64,000 nt of DNA from Atopsyche davidsoni (GCA_022113835.1 JAILWY010000002.1:6984501-7048500); one strand, 5' to 3'; shown: positions 1 through 12,434, counted from the first letter of the stretch. Notes: a model not told the origin generated them from the sequence alone. Program-made: numbers and translations.

Positions 1-99
1 GTGACTGTCTAATAAACTTTATCCGAGATCGGATCCCGGAACAGGCACCACGCTCGCTCCCGCCCGAAGAAGGTATAATGATGTTTGTTTACTATTCAC

Positions 100-530
100 T
101 CAACAAGGTTGGCGAAACAGATCTTCCCCGGCGAGCGGCGGAAGCGGCAGCGCGACCCGTCCTCCGCTGCCGGAGCGCAGTATGATAATTTAAAAATTAC
201 CTGTGGGATTATCGAGGTCCAGGTGGGTGTTACTAATCTTTATAATTCAACTGCGGTCGCTCCGGGAGCTCGGAGCCGCTCCGAAGGGGCTGCCGGGCGG
301 CGGCCCGCTCGGAATGATTACCAATTTGTAGCCCGGCCGCGCCCGCTCCCCGCGGCCGAGATCGTTCCAATACCACTGAATCTAGCCGGCAATCTGTAAT
401 TCGGGTATGAAAGAACACGTCCAGTCTATCGGTGATTATAAATCGAGTACGAGACCGACACGCGCGCGGGAGACGCGAGCGGGCCGCGGGGGGCGAGAGG
501 GCATCCGAGCCACTCGACGAACAAGAAGAC
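100..530. promoter_or_regulatory. GC-rich island 1
   Basis: A block about 400 bases long with much higher GC than its AT-rich surroundings and many CpG steps. It contains a CAGGTG E-box at 220-225. Frames on both strands are open here only because GC-rich sequence has few stop codons; neither has a convincing start context or splice signals. I infer a regulatory or conserved non-coding element; function is not shown by the sequence. Confidence 0.35.
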
Positions 531-1160
531 AAGACGCGTATACAATCACCAAAATTTTCTTAGCTTATTCACGAAACTAAGTTACTACGCGTAACTCACT
601 AACAAGTATTCATTGTATTGTGTTCTCTATTATAAAAACAAACGAACTCACAAATAAAATAAAAAGGTTTTTTTTTATTGTGTTGGGTGTAAATCAGATT
701 TAATCTTGCTTAAAAACAAGATTAACTATTTAAAACATGTGTTCAAATTTTTCTAAGAGATAAATCATGTCATTTGATCTACATATTATAAATTATTTCG
801 CGAATTATACTCATTTTAGTAAGTGCAACATTATGACAAAATACGTTTTATCATTTACATACAAATGACATGAATTGAAAAAAGTTAAAATAAAATTTAA
901 AAAAATGTTAATTCATTTTGATACATTTAAACATTCAAACATAGCACACGGCATCTATTCGCAAGAGCGCAAGCCAAAAACTAGGCAGTCCGCAAGTAGC
1001 TCAGGGAGGTATAAATCAAAACATAATTACAAATATTAAAATTTGGGTCTAATGCGAGATTCGTGATTCCATTACGTTTTTTTTTAGATTCGATTTATAA
1101 TAAATGTGAGATTCAGCGGGCCCTAATCAAGAGCTCGCTCGAAACAAATCACATACAAAG
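531..1160. other. AT-rich spacer
   Basis: Low-complexity AT-rich DNA with homopolymer T and A runs. I see no gene, repeat unit or recognisable element in it. Confidence 0.5.
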
Positions 1161-1179
1161 TTTCATTAAGGAGACTGAT

Positions 1180-1275
1180 GCGCTGGCGCCTGCGCCCGCA
1201 CCCGCGCCCGCGCCCGCACCCGCACCCACACTCGCACCCGCACCCGCACCCGCACCCACACCCACACCGCCGCCC
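1180..1275. repeat. CGCACC-type hexamer microsatellite
   Basis: An imperfect tandem run of six-base units of the CGCACC / CGCGCC / CACACC kind, about 16 units. It reads as alternating Ala-Pro in one frame and Arg/His-Pro in another, an artefact of the repeat and not a protein. The run is followed by a short GC-rich flank to about 1320. Confidence 0.85.
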
Positions 1276-1320
1276 CATTCAGCACATGGACGCGGCACGC
1301 GGCGCAGCCACACCGGGGGC

Positions 1321-2078
1321 TTTAACCAAACAAACTAGCACAATAATTCATGCTAAACTACAAAAAACACCTAAACAAAACCGATTTATAAATGGCCAAT
1401 AGCATTTTCCTTTGCTTGTTCTCTCTTTGTAAATCAACAAAATCATTTTGAGTTAATTGTGATACCAGCGAATAATTTGTTCCATCAATGAAATAAACAG
1501 AATATTTATTAAATAATTGAAACTTTTTTAAAATTATTATTTGATTCGTTGTACTAGTTGCGCGACTAAGTTTTTGGGTTTCACACATAGATGGCGCTAA
1601 CGACACATATAGTCGACATACATGTCTAAGCTTGTTTTTTATAGCATAGGCATCTTACAACAATAAACAGCCTACTGAAACCATTGAATATAAAATAATG
1701 ACAATTTATAACTGTGGTCTTGGTATCTTACAGTGTTTTTCGTGTGCAAGTATGGATTATAATAAATCTAATCTTCCCTCCAATAGAAAAAAAGAGAAAC
1801 ACAAACATAAAATTACTTTTAATCCTTTAGAATTTACTTTTACCACTTTAGAATTTAATTTTATTTACATATGATCCCCAAATCATACAGAAATTGTCAA
1901 CACTAATGAACTACGTAGAATTACGCATCAGTTCAATGGCATTGGGATACGATTTGCACGGAAGGGTTCAGACCAGCGACGTCTTCATCAGTAGCCTCGC
2001 TACCTTATACCGCTACTACTATAATATATAATTGAATATTAGCCCTCACAAACTTATGGCATAATAAGAGGAAAGTAC
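1321..2078. other. AT-rich spacer
   Basis: Mostly AT-rich with no gene seen. A TAGATGGCGCTA motif at 1588-1599 resembles the core of insect CTCF sites, but is a single weak hit. Confidence 0.4.
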
Positions 2079-2505
2079 TATGCTCAAGAGATATAACCCT
2101 GAAATCTCGCTGGAAATTCGTCAAATGTTATGTTGTCTCAGTTCTACTTTACGGAGTCGAAGCTTGGACACTCAAGATAGCTACAAGATTATACAAAGAA
2201 TTGAGGCGGCAAAAATGTGGCTGTATATGAGAAACCTTAAGATACCATGAGTTGACCGTGTCACAAATGAAAGAGGCTTGCACAGAATGCGCAAAGAAAG
2301 GGAACGCTTAACGTTGGTAAAGAAGCGAAAGGTCCACATTTATCGTAACAATAAATATAGCATCCTCAAATGATTGTCCTAGGAAAGGGGGGGAATTGGA
2401 GGAAGGAAGTTTACGTGGATGCGGAATATGCGCCAGTGGCTGGAGATAGGGATATGTTCGAGGAAATGATCACCAACCTCCTATGAGGAGAGGCATCAAA
2501 GATGC
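2079..2505 (+). pseudogene. non-LTR retrotransposon relic, C-terminal end of reverse transcriptase ORF
   Basis: From about 2079 the plus strand reads a stretch containing VKCYVVSVLLYGVEAWTLK, the typical segment just after the reverse transcriptase domain of RTE/BovB- and Jockey-like insect elements, where a V-LLYG-E-WTL motif is followed by a basic region. The frame breaks at a TGA after about 50 codons, and later pieces (a W-x-x-N-x-R-Q-W segment near 2415-2440 and the tail near 2460-2500) are in other frames. This is a dead 5'-truncated copy. Its 3' end, ATGATCACCAACCTCCT then GAGGAGAGGCATC, recurs elsewhere in the window. The clade is inferred from motifs only. Confidence 0.8.
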
Positions 2506-2579
2506 ATGTACATAGTACAAATAATAAAGGTGAACGATTGTGTACACCCAAATCGTCGATGAAATCAATACGCCTAGTG

Positions 2580-2890
2580 TTCCAGTTGAGGTAGTGTGCG
2601 CGGAGCTTTAGGCGGGTTTATGAATGAAGTCCGCGGCCGAACTGGTTTGGGCGCACGGCGTCTCAGCGGCGTCTCAGCGGCGCGCCGGCCCGTGGGACCG
2701 CCGGGCGGTTTGCGACACGCCAGCTCCATCGCCAGCTCCATCGTCAGCTCCATCGCGCTTAGACTCGCCCGTCCGGGCACTCGGACTTGGCGCGAGATTA
2801 CGGATCGATCACAATCGCATGTTATCATCGTCGACCGGCACTCTCCAGCCCTCCCCCTGCGTCGCGCCACGACTTGCGATTAAACAATGG
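2580..2890. promoter_or_regulatory. GC-rich island with two mini-tandem repeats
   Basis: A CpG-rich island. It contains two copies of an 11-base unit (GGCGTCTCAGC) near 2657-2681 and three copies of a 12-base unit (CAGCTCCATCGC, one base varying) at 2721-2756. An ATGAATG heptamer near 2620 is one of many in the window's GC islands. Open frames on both strands are composition artefacts. Regulatory role is inferred. Confidence 0.4.
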
Positions 2891-3164
2891 CGTCCTATGT
2901 TGTGTCAAGTGTGGGGTCATATGACATGCTTCAAGAATTAGAATACCCATCGCCGCAGGCTTCGAGTCCATATTCAGCAACTTAACCCTCTTTGTCGAAA
3001 TCGCTAAGCTGCTTTGACGCCAGGACGTAAACTCGAAATCCGCTGGTAGGTTGTTTTTATTTTACTATTAATTAGCTATCATGGATCTTTTAAACCAGGG
3101 TGTATGCAAGATACGTAACTCTTTCACGTGTAGGTCCAATTAATGCTGTTTTTTCGAGTGTTTT

Positions 3165-3235
3165 TTTGGCTGGCTACGTCGTGATATCCTTATTGGGAGC
3201 TGTCGCTGGGTTCGACTCCCAACGCGGACCAGTTT
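3165..3235 (+). repeat. tRNA-derived SINE-like relic
   Basis: Contains a T-arm/box-B-like segment GCTGGGTTCGACTCCCAAC at about 3206-3225, preceded some 40 bases upstream by a possible box A (TGGCTGGCTACGT). No cloverleaf closes, so it is not a functional tRNA gene. I read it as a decayed tRNA-derived SINE. Confidence 0.4.
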
Positions 3236-3299
3236 TGCATTTCGCGTGTAGCGATTACAGTCATAAATCAATGAAGAGATATTTCCATAAATTGTACTG

Positions 3300-4490
3300 A
3301 CCTGTAATTATATTTTCGATATTACGTGTAATAAATTTCAAGATGAGCTCTTTTTAATCATTAGAGTTTAGGACCTGGCATTACAACTTCCTGTGTAAAC
3401 CTTGCCATTAACGAAGAAATCAATTCGCTAGACGTTTCCAAAGGCAGTATGATGGATGTATCTGAGTATAGATTTTACCACCGTTAATAAAGATATTGTT
3501 TCTAATAGACAGGTGTATTCAACAATTGTCTAGAAAACAAAGAAAAATATATTATCGAGTGTCATAATACTCAAATAACGTAACAACGATCTGCAAAGCC
3601 CTACAGTTACATACTTCATAAATTAGCTTGAAACGTACCGTAAAAAATATTTTTGAGTTTTCAAAGTTTTTTTTTGTAAAATAACAACTAATACTTTAAT
3701 AAACATTTCGTTTGGTAAAATAATTAAATCACCAGCAAGCTATATTAAGGGTACCAGCTTCTTATTTCGCTCAATCTGCAATATACATCTCATTTTTCAG
3801 GTACAAAGTTTTAACAAAGTAACAAACTGTACTCTTAACGTAATATACACGTTTTCATCGGCTGCATAATAGACAGTAATAGCCTAAAATAAACTTAACT
3901 TAAACACAGCTTAACCGCATCTGAGCAATAACAACAAATATCCAACATATATGACAAGGGTACGAAGTGGGTAAGGTTTAGCTTCCACCGTTGTTACATC
4001 GACAAAATAAAAATATAGAAATATTAAACATTACAAAATTTATCGTAAGAGTCGCTTATGAATATTTACCACGTATTACCATAATGTATGTAAATGTACC
4101 ATAAATATGTAAATTTGTCACTTATGTAGGTGATAAAAACCTCCGTGGTTTGGGAGAATACTTTTATTAATGTTTTTCACATAGTTAAGCGTCTCAAATT
4201 AATTGAGAGAAATCAGTTGGCTTTATATCTTAATTGACATCGTATGAAAAATGTCACCACCATCAACAGAATATTAACTGGGGACTTAATGCGTACCCAC
4301 GTGGAGTTCGTAGTAATAATTTGTAAATAAAAATACTTAACTAATATGTTAAAAAAATTATCATGTGTTTATTTTACTTAATGTATAGTATGTATATGAC
4401 TGTATTTTTTATTTATCGTATTTGAGGAGGAAAAATGTTATATTCATATTTTATACACAATTGAAGCAAGTAAACTAGCCACGATGAAGA
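3300..4490. other. AT-rich spacer
   Basis: AT-rich DNA with no convincing gene, repeat array or element. Confidence 0.5.
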
Positions 4491-4494
4491 CAGA

Positions 4495-4600
4495 ATTCTT
4501 CAAAGCATTCTGGCATTTACTTGCCAGATTTGGGATCGAACCGGGGAACTCTCGATCAAGATTCAACGGTCTAACCACTGAGCCAGCAAGTCAACAAGTA
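4495..4600 (-). repeat. tRNA-derived SINE relic
   Basis: On the minus strand the sequence reads TGGCTCAGTGGTTAGA (box A) and, some 30 bases later, CCCCGGTTCGATCCC (box B), the two internal RNA polymerase III promoter boxes of a tRNA-derived SINE head. The acceptor stem does not pair, and the element continues into an unrelated body with CTGGCAAGTAAATGCC. This is the clearest SINE head in the window. Confidence 0.7.
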
Positions 4601-4784
4601 TAAGCTTTTGAACAGCACGTTAAAAATATTTTTATCTTATACAAATAATATCGCACCTTTTGTGACGGCTATTGTCTACCATGGCTGTGTCCACAAGGTG
4701 TTTTTGCATAGGAAACCTACATTGGCCGGGCTTTTTGTCGGTGTTTGTTTTAAGAGAGTCGGCTAGCCCGAGCGGATGCGGCCG

Positions 4785-4865
4785 GTCCCCCGCGCCCCCC
4801 TCCTCCCCCCTCCCCCCTCCGCCCCCCTCCACACCCCTCCCCCTCCCCCCACCCCCACGCCACCT
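4785..4865. repeat. C-rich tract, minus strand G-quadruplex candidate
   Basis: A nearly pure pyrimidine block of CCCCC runs separated by T, A or G. On the minus strand it carries more than four runs of at least four G, enough for stacked G-quadruplexes. Confidence 0.7.
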
Positions 4866-4869
4866 CTCG

Positions 4870-6185
4870 CGTCGGACAAACTAGTTATGACGCGTGAAAA
4901 AAATACGTGTGAAAATTTTGGCTAAATTATATGACGCGACCGATGCAGGAAAAAAACTAAATTTATTCATAGATATCTATCGGACAAAACTGCTGAATAA
5001 TAAATGAATAATTTGGGGGCAGGTTTCCGTGTCTCGATTTAATAGATAATTATTCATATGAAGAGCTCCCCGGCTGCGTCTGACAGGAGAAAATATCTAC
5101 TGCATTAATTAATAGCACTTCAACGACATTGAATTTTTAATTTAGCCTTGTTTATTTATGTATAATAATGGGAGTTGAACATATATAATACACAAATGAA
5201 TTGTTAAAAAATACTATTAAACAATTTCCAACATTTGTGTTCAAATGCATTTCATTCACAAGGTATATTGAAAACATCTCTGAAATTTTTTTCAATCGTA
5301 CATGCACATTTAGTTGACACTATTTATATGAATTTATAGATGTTACAATATAAATATATTTGTGTGTTCTTAAAAAGCAACTTCACAAATAAATTCATAT
5401 TACAATTGTCTGATGCTCAAAAATATTATGTATCTCATAACGGCGAAGTAACTCCAAGATCGTGGGCTCGAACTCCACTTATGTATGTGTGATGTTTTTA
5501 TTTTTAAATTATTGCAAAAGGTGTAGCATGTCACGGCCGATACTGCATAATCAGATTAAAGCAGCTGATCAAAGAACATGCCCTGGAATAATTATTATTA
5601 AATAAGCACGCCGTGACGTGAACATCAGACTATCGTAAGCGCAAGGAATAAAATTTTCAGGAAACTTAAATAATATTGTATTAATCAGTATACAAAACTG
5701 ATGCATTATATTCAGCAGCAACAGCGCCGAATTTTTATTGAATTATTTATTAATATGCCATAAATATTATTTAAAAGTTTTAATATTTTAAATCGTCGTG
5801 CACACCTGTTGGATTATATAGTTTTATCAATAATTTGGTTTTGGTATTTTTTTGAGAATTTTTGCACGCTCTTAATGGAATTTTTTTTTCTACAAATACC
5901 AAAAATAAGGATAAATTGTCTCAAAAATCAAATCTATCAGTTTAATAAAAGTTATTTAAGAAACTAAATTTTAATTTTAATGTAAGCAAATTTAAATGTA
6001 ATTTTCTGTGATACCTTTATATTTTAAATATCTGATCTCTTTTATATGCAACTTATATCAGTTCGATGATTCCTTGTGTGTAGACTATTAAATTTTATAT
6101 CGTTGATTCAACAAAGTGTTAAACATGCCTTTAACTTTAAATGAGATTCTTTTAAAAAAAAGTTTGTCGCTTACGATAGCCCGAA
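4870..6185. other. AT-rich spacer
   Basis: AT-rich. A box-B-like GGGCTCGAACTCC near 5463 is too isolated to call as a SINE. Nothing else recognised. Confidence 0.4.
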
Positions 6186-6189
6186 AACC

Positions 6190-6540
6190 AGCGATGACAT
6201 GAACAATTTCATCGGTAGCACGGTGCAGAAGCCCTGGGAAGGGCAGCCCGAGCTAACGGTGAAGCGGCGTAAAGATACATGGTTAATGACATCCTGCCGG
6301 GCCGGGCCGGTGCGCAGTCTCCGCGCCGCGGCCGGCTTCTTCGGTGCATTTCCTGCATTCGCGACAATCAACTGCATTACTGCAGCAGAACTTCCCGCCG
6401 AGGGGAGCCGCTCGACTTTTGTGGCTTCGCACTCGGCTTATGGAAATGCTCATTTGTACGCGGAGATGAGCACTGACCGAGATCAGCACAAGTACACGCA
6501 CTTACCAACAACTATCCACTACATCATTTTCTAAAGGAGA
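6190..6540. promoter_or_regulatory. GC-rich island
   Basis: CpG-rich block. A plus-strand frame stays open for 111 codons from 6199, but has no known motif and a competing open frame on the other strand. I treat it as non-coding, probably a regulatory element. Confidence 0.3.
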
Positions 6541-6934
6541 TTTATAATCGATTCACACATTTAAAAAATCGTGATTATTTTTTAAACACGTGAACACATA
6601 TCATGTCAGACGTAAGTAATAGTAAAGTGCATTATTTGGTATGTAAAATTACATGCCTTAAAAAATTTATATGTGTGTATGTGTATTATACATTTATAGT
6701 TATATTACGAGTTTTTCTATCTTATGTTTCTTAATTGTTGTCATTCTCGGTAGCCATAAAAGAAATTCTTACATTTATTGGAGTCTATAAGCAGGATGTG
6801 AAGAAACGGAGAAAACACAGGAAATAAGATGTTTAGAAAAAGAGCGTCTCCCAAAATAGACATGGCGATTATACACGACTCCTTCGGTGCCGAGAATAGA
6901 GACAACTCAAAAGGTACGCATTTAATCACACATA

Positions 6935-7010
6935 CAGAACTGTCGCTCGATGGCTCGGTGGAGTATGCTATCTCCTCAACTCTGAGTCCAAATGTTTAAG
7001 GCCCGGACCT
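6935..7010 (+). repeat. SINE-like box A relic
   Basis: The plus strand reads GATGGCTCGGTGGAGTATGC and then CTCCTCAACTCTGAG, resembling the 5' half of a tRNA-derived SINE head. No clear box B follows. Confidence 0.35.
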
Positions 7011-7019
7011 GCTGCGAAA

Positions 7020-7720
7020 ACGGAACATTTAAGGTTTGATATATTTTATCTAATCGACATATGAACATATACAATATTATTAATATTTGAAATTAATTTT
7101 ATACCCATACCATGCGAAAATTTTAAGTTAAAATTTGCAAGTAAATTTTATTTCTAGTAATGAGCAGAAGTTTGTAGGTAACGAGTATTTAAGTTTGAGA
7201 TACCCTGATTCAATGTGTTGCGGTATTTTAATCGAAATATAAAGTAAAATAAAACCAGAATCTTTGATTACGATATCTACATAATATTTCTTGTGAAAAA
7301 AAATTTAATTAGCGATAAGAGAAAGCATAAAATGGCAATGGTCATTTATTTAGTTAACTTTTGAGAAAATACAAAGACTTGAAATTATATTAAAAAGAAG
7401 TTGGTGAACTATGATTTTAATATAAAAAATACGTGAATGCACGTTTGGTATTTTATTAACCAGAGATCAAAGTAATTGTTATATCTTGCGTGTTTTATAT
7501 GGCACTCTTCAATACAAAGTATTGATTTATGTAATTATTTTTATTTATTATTTAAAAAAATAGTCAAGAGTAGAAAAAATAACTTCCTTTCTGTATTTTA
7601 CCAACATGCTGAAATTCGCAAAAGCCCCAAGCAAAAAAAAACTACACAAGAGGTTTCTTTTGTTCCATAGAATGTTAAGTATGAGAGCACTAAAGTATGA
7701 AAACATAAAGCAATTCCCCA
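7020..7720. other. AT-rich spacer
   Basis: AT-rich, no supported feature. Confidence 0.5.
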
Positions 7721-7724
7721 GAGC

Positions 7725-7925
7725 AGGTATTGTGCGGGCCCTCCGTGACGGAAGGTCGCAAGAGCCACTGGGTCCCGAGCACCGCGCGCCCTTCTGCCTC
7801 GGGCGGGCGGGCTCAGCGATTCCGTGAATTGGCCGGGAGTCCTTTAGGATCGGCTGGTCACTCGGCCCGGGACTCTCCCGGCCCAGACGGCCTGTCGCCG
7901 CGGAGTGGAGTCGCTAACTTCACTA
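7725..7925. promoter_or_regulatory. GC-rich island
   Basis: CpG-rich block with GCGCGCC and GGCCGGGA stretches. Its right edge has a short direct repeat TTCACTACCAC twice at about 7919-7944. Regulatory role inferred. Confidence 0.3.
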
Positions 7926-8299
7926 CCACCTACTTCACTACCACATTTTACTCTTCACACATCCGTTCTATTTTATTACAAAATACACGGTTTGGTCGTA
8001 TAAAATTTGTTAACGAAGCAATTATTCAAGAAAGTTTTAATTGCTTTTGGTAAAGTTTTTGAATTGAATATGTGGGCTTTTGCAAACATTTTTAATCTAA
8101 CTAACTTGATATAAACTAATTTGCATTTGCATTTGTAAATTTTATGTGATATGTATTGGAATACACAAAGAATTCGATTCGAGAGTAATAAGTTAAAAAG
8201 TTGATATCGAGTAGTCGAGTTATAATTATCTAACCATTTTCCAGCCTCGGATTTTTTCATCCTTCAGGCGTGACTAATACAATAAGACAATCAATTGTC

Positions 8300-8640
8300 A
8301 AAAATGGCGCATAAATATTACAGCAAGAGCGGGCAATGCAATCCGGCAATTCGCTTGAGCTAATCCCAGCAGGTACCGGAGATGCCTCTCCTCGTCGCCA
8401 TCCGATAAGTCGGAGAATCCCACCGCGTGCGTTACACAAGACGCCGTGAATGAAGTCGGCATGAATGGGCCGTAGTAACTCCACTCGCAGGTGTCAAACA
8501 AAGCCTCCCCGGGACAAAGTCCCCGCGGGGACGCCATTGTGGCCGCGGGCGGCGGGGCGCGCGGGCCGGCACAATGCGCGCATTCCGGCCCGGCGGACGT
8601 CCTCACAATTCCACGCGATCATTTGGGGCTTCAGAAAGTA
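8300..8640. promoter_or_regulatory. GC-rich island with nested palindromes
   Basis: Contains GGGACAAAGTCCC (8511-8523) next to the perfect palindrome CCCCGCGGGG (8521-8530), and two GAATG motifs near 8450 and 8461, the second a full ATGAATG. A minus-strand frame of 102 codons crosses it, but frames are open on both strands, so I do not call a gene. Confidence 0.35.
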
Positions 8641-9044
8641 GCTCCCGAGTACGATATAACTGATTTTGTCCAGCTTCCTACTCGAAACCTCCTCCATGCA
8701 TTTGAAACCAGAGAAAAGTGTATTTTTAAAACACGGAGACACTGTAGATGCGAATGTAGGTGGGTATACGTTATCTTCTTGTTGTTCGTATTATTCGATT
8801 AACCAATTACCAATGCAATAATATAAAATGATAATTAAATTTAAAAAAAACTGTTTTACAAAGTAGGTGTGAAAGTTTTGATATTCAGATAATAAAAAAA
8901 ATAAGTGGCAAAGTTTACTTGTCCCTATTGGAGGGTAATAACAAGTCGACATGTAAATTTAAACGCAGCTAATTGTGCAATTACCCAAAACATATCTTGC
9001 GTAAATTTCAGTTAGAGTTACTTAAACTTTTCACGGTCACAAAT

Positions 9045-9440
9045 TATTCCGCGGCCAAGCGCCGATTAACTCCCGATAATTCGCATCTTTAACTCGCTCT
9101 TCCCAGAAGAGTATTCCCGGCCGCTTTTGGACAGAATCGCAAAAATGTGTAATACCATGTATCAAGGACGCACTGGAGAGAAGTCTCCAATCAGGCGCAT
9201 TGTTTATTGGCAGAATTTGCATCGTGAATGATGAGTTGCGGCAACAGCCCCGGGTGCGGTGGCCGGCCGGGCTCGGGGTGAGTTTAAAGTAAATTACCTG
9301 TTCGGAGGTGAGCAGGGGACTGCGACTCTGAGTCATGTAATGAGGAGGTGTGATTCGGCGGTGCGTACCAGGTAAGTGGAAGGTGTAACGATGCACTGAA
9401 TGCGCCGAGTACCTGCGTCGGTGGATATGCCTCATTAGCG
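9045..9440. promoter_or_regulatory. GC-rich island carrying the window's longest open frame
   Basis: A minus-strand frame of 146 codons covers 9037-9477, the longest in the window. It has no known motif, no hydrophobic segment and a His/Arg-rich composition typical of chance frames in GC-rich DNA. On the plus strand a consensus donor CCAG|GTAAGTGGA lies near 9370. I favour a non-coding regulatory island. Confidence 0.35.
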
Positions 9441-9479
9441 AAGTGTATTTAGGGTGTGATTTTAAATTGATCGGCAAAT

Positions 9480-10660
9480 TATGACGTGTTCAATATTTAT
9501 AACATATTTAGCATGCACGGATGCGACCACTTTACTTATCGTGTTTTACTTCCAAAAACAATAATTTTATTAGTAAGTTTGTGTGGAGAAATTTCAAAAC
9601 CATACAAGTTTATAAAATATTTTGCAACTTACATGTTTTCGTCAACTATTTTTTTGCATTACACTAGATCATTGAACTATTTTGAAAATTTAACAAAAAT
9701 AAATACAAATGGACATATTAGATAAAACCCAATGAAAATATTACTATAAATATTCATACACACAAAAGTTAAAATCATTACTCGACTTTTTTTGTTGAGA
9801 AGTAAAAATAAGAGGACTTTATCTTGAAAAGTTATTCTATTGGTGATTTATCTTATCAAATTCGTTTATTGTTTTCTAGGTAATAAAGTCTCCTGACTGA
9901 CACCTGAACGGCATTTTCATCACTTTTACGAAAGCCTATAATTAGATAAAAGTAAAAAAAAAAAAAAAAAGTAATTTAAATGAGAATTAATTTTTTGCGT
10001 AATAATTGGTAGTTAACTATTTAACAAAAAAAACCTTATTGCTTACACAATTGGAACATTTAACTCGTCACGTATAATATGTTTGTACTGAATAATTTCA
10101 GAGATATAAATCACCACGGCGCATATCTCCATAGCCGGTGGGCAGACGCATTTTTCATCGCTTTTTGCCCGGCCGGGGAAATACTCGGGCAAAAAATAAT
10201 GGATTTCAAGACGATTCGTAATTTTAAAATCGATTTCGAATTACGCCTCGAAAGTAAAATACGAATTAAGTCCGCAAGATGGAAGCTGATCAGGATGTAA
10301 CACGAGAAAAAATAAATAACACTCGGTTATTACGGAGTGCCTACACTCTGGTAAGTACAGGGTGCTCTAAAACTCGTGGTAACACTCCACCAGGGGAGCG
10401 TTGTTATAAAATTATTTTTAAAAAAATTAACATATATAATCTATATGAAATTGTTTTTTATAAAATTATAAAAGATTTATGTATTATTTTCTAAGATTGT
10501 TGTATTTATGTGTAAAAAGTACTTAACTCCTGATGTAAAACAAAAATATCATGTCATTATTTGTCAACTTTTAATTTGCAATATGTACTACTAAAAACCA
10601 ACAATGAAAACCAAATCACTTGGTTACCTGCTTTTTGCGTTTTATCATAATAAAAGTTCA
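9480..10660. other. AT-rich spacer with an A17 run and a short GC patch
   Basis: Mainly AT-rich. A run of 17 A occurs at 9954-9970. A small GC-rich patch lies at 10130-10195. A CCACCAGGGGAGC motif near 10388 partly resembles a CTCF core. No gene seen. Confidence 0.4.
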
Positions 10661-10665
10661 CTTAC

Positions 10666-10720
10666 CTTAGTAAAATCAGCATTCGATAATATGATGTAAG
10701 AAGAAGTGATTGAAACTTAC
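10666..10720 (-). other. candidate recursive-splicing ratchet point 1 with 55-nt cryptic exon
   Basis: Reading the minus strand, the tract TTTTTCTTTACAG|GTAAGT places a good 3' splice site directly against a consensus 5' splice site at 10721/10720. A possible branch region (CAGTAAT) lies upstream. Exactly 55 nt downstream is a second strong donor, CTAAG|GTAAGTGA, whose GT is at 10665-10664. Such zero-length-exon sites with a nearby backup donor are known in Drosophila as ratchet points with cryptic RS-exons, used to remove very long introns stepwise. The 55-nt segment is open in only one frame (KFQSLLLTSYYRMLILL). It matches in layout and length the site at 46608-46662. It could also be an ordinary small exon, or a chance pair. 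Confidence 0.6.
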
Positions 10721-10724
10721 CTGT

Positions 10725-12430
10725 AAAGAAAAATAGTGAAATTACTGTTGTGTATCAAAATAAATGTTTTAAATCGCAAATAAAAATGTTATTCACCTGT
10801 ATGACTTTAGATAATTAATGACTTTTTATTAAAATACATTGAAAACCCAAGATTATAAAATTATATTATAAAATTTTCTTAATAAAAAAAATCAAATTCA
10901 CTGATCAGAAACCTTTGGAAAATTAAAACAATATCAATTAATTAAAATTAAAATTTATATAACTTGACCATGTTCAAAACTGCTCGATGCTATTTTATTT
11001 AAATAGAGGTACAACTTGATATAAAAAATATGTATCATGCATAATTTGCTAAGGACTGAAAAATGACCTATTGTGTTGCAATTTTTATCAAAGCTATAAT
11101 TTGTACGCATATTATTTTCGATTTGATAGTATATTTTTTGGTCGTGCCCTATTTTTATAATAATGCATCCGTCCACGTATAAGTACCCCTGACATTCTTC
11201 TATAAAACAAACGACAGCAAAAAACTAAACCTTGCCTTGGTTACAAAGAAACGTTGGAATAGTCCAAGTATTTTGTACGTTCATGAATTAACAATCGCGT
11301 TCTCGCTAAAGAAAAACGAAGTATTATTTGAAAGGTAAAAAGTTTTTTGATAAGCATCATTATTAACTGTAGCTACCGACAGAACAAAATTAATTGTTTC
11401 TACAAAACACTTAACAAAAAAAAACTAAAACTGTTACTGGCACAGTTATAAATCAACATCAGTAGAACACATGCATTCATATCGATCGATCTTAGAACGA
11501 TTGCTCTGTGGTCGGTTTTTAATTTATCTCACAGCTTCATCAACATTCGGATTTAGTGGACCCGAGACGACACGACAGGATCAGACAGAAGATTTATTAA
11601 TTATTCTCTTCTCTGTGATATTCTTCCAAGACAATGACGTCCTATCAAAATATGTTTTTGACAGTTAACAAATTCGTTGATGTAAGAATTTGAATTGAAC
11701 TGATACAAATATAAAACAAATATAAAATAGGGAGAATTTTTACGATGAAATCCTTTTTGTCACAATTTATCTTTCTTTTTGGCAGCCTTTTACTATAATG
11801 AATTGAAACTATTCTACACAACACGTATTGATGGTAATATTATTTCAAATTGAGATTTTATGCTTTGCATCTATAATATTTAGTAGCAACAAAAGAATAG
11901 CAAGAAGCTACAGTATTACATTTTAGAGTTTTGATTCCTGGCCTCTGAGTATATCCGAACTCAATATGTATATCATTTCGCTGGCGATTAAATGGGAAGT
12001 ATCAAGAGAGCGATACAGCGACGCGTAGATGTTGCTCTCTCCGTTATTTAATCGCGGCGCCACGATGACCGGGTCACCGGAGATATAGGCAGACTGGTAT
12101 GTCGTTAAGTTTGAATTAAACTCAACCACCTAATCTAAATACAACCGGAGAAATATTGCTGAGAGCAAAACAGAAACAAAATATACTAATATTGATCTAA
12201 ATGAAGATCGGGCCAATTTTTCTCATGAACATGAGAAACACGCATGCTATAATGCAAAGAAAACCCAGAGGCACTGCTTGTATATACTTACGCAGAAGCA
12301 TGGAATTATAATAATAAACATGTCAATAGGAATGTATTATTTGGCAGCTATAGGCTTCCGGGACAGGGCGGTTATTACGGAGATCCATTACTATCCAAAT
12401 TTCGTTCACGATTTACAATTTTATATAGAG
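10725..12430. other. AT-rich spacer
   Basis: AT-rich. A minus-strand donor-like GTAAGTATAT lies near 12290 without a matching exon. Nothing else supported. Confidence 0.4.
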
Positions 12431-12434
12431 TAAT

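Noticed and set aside
1588..1599. TAGATGGCGCTA as a CTCF site
   Set aside because: Short core only; such words are expected by chance and occur in insect repeats.
9037..9477. 146-codon minus-strand open frame, the longest in the window
   Set aside because: Lies across a GC-rich island, has no motif or splice support, and has chance-like composition.
9865..9890. Plus-strand ratchet-like TTTTCTAG|GTAATA
   Set aside because: The donor half is poor and no backup donor follows at a short distance.
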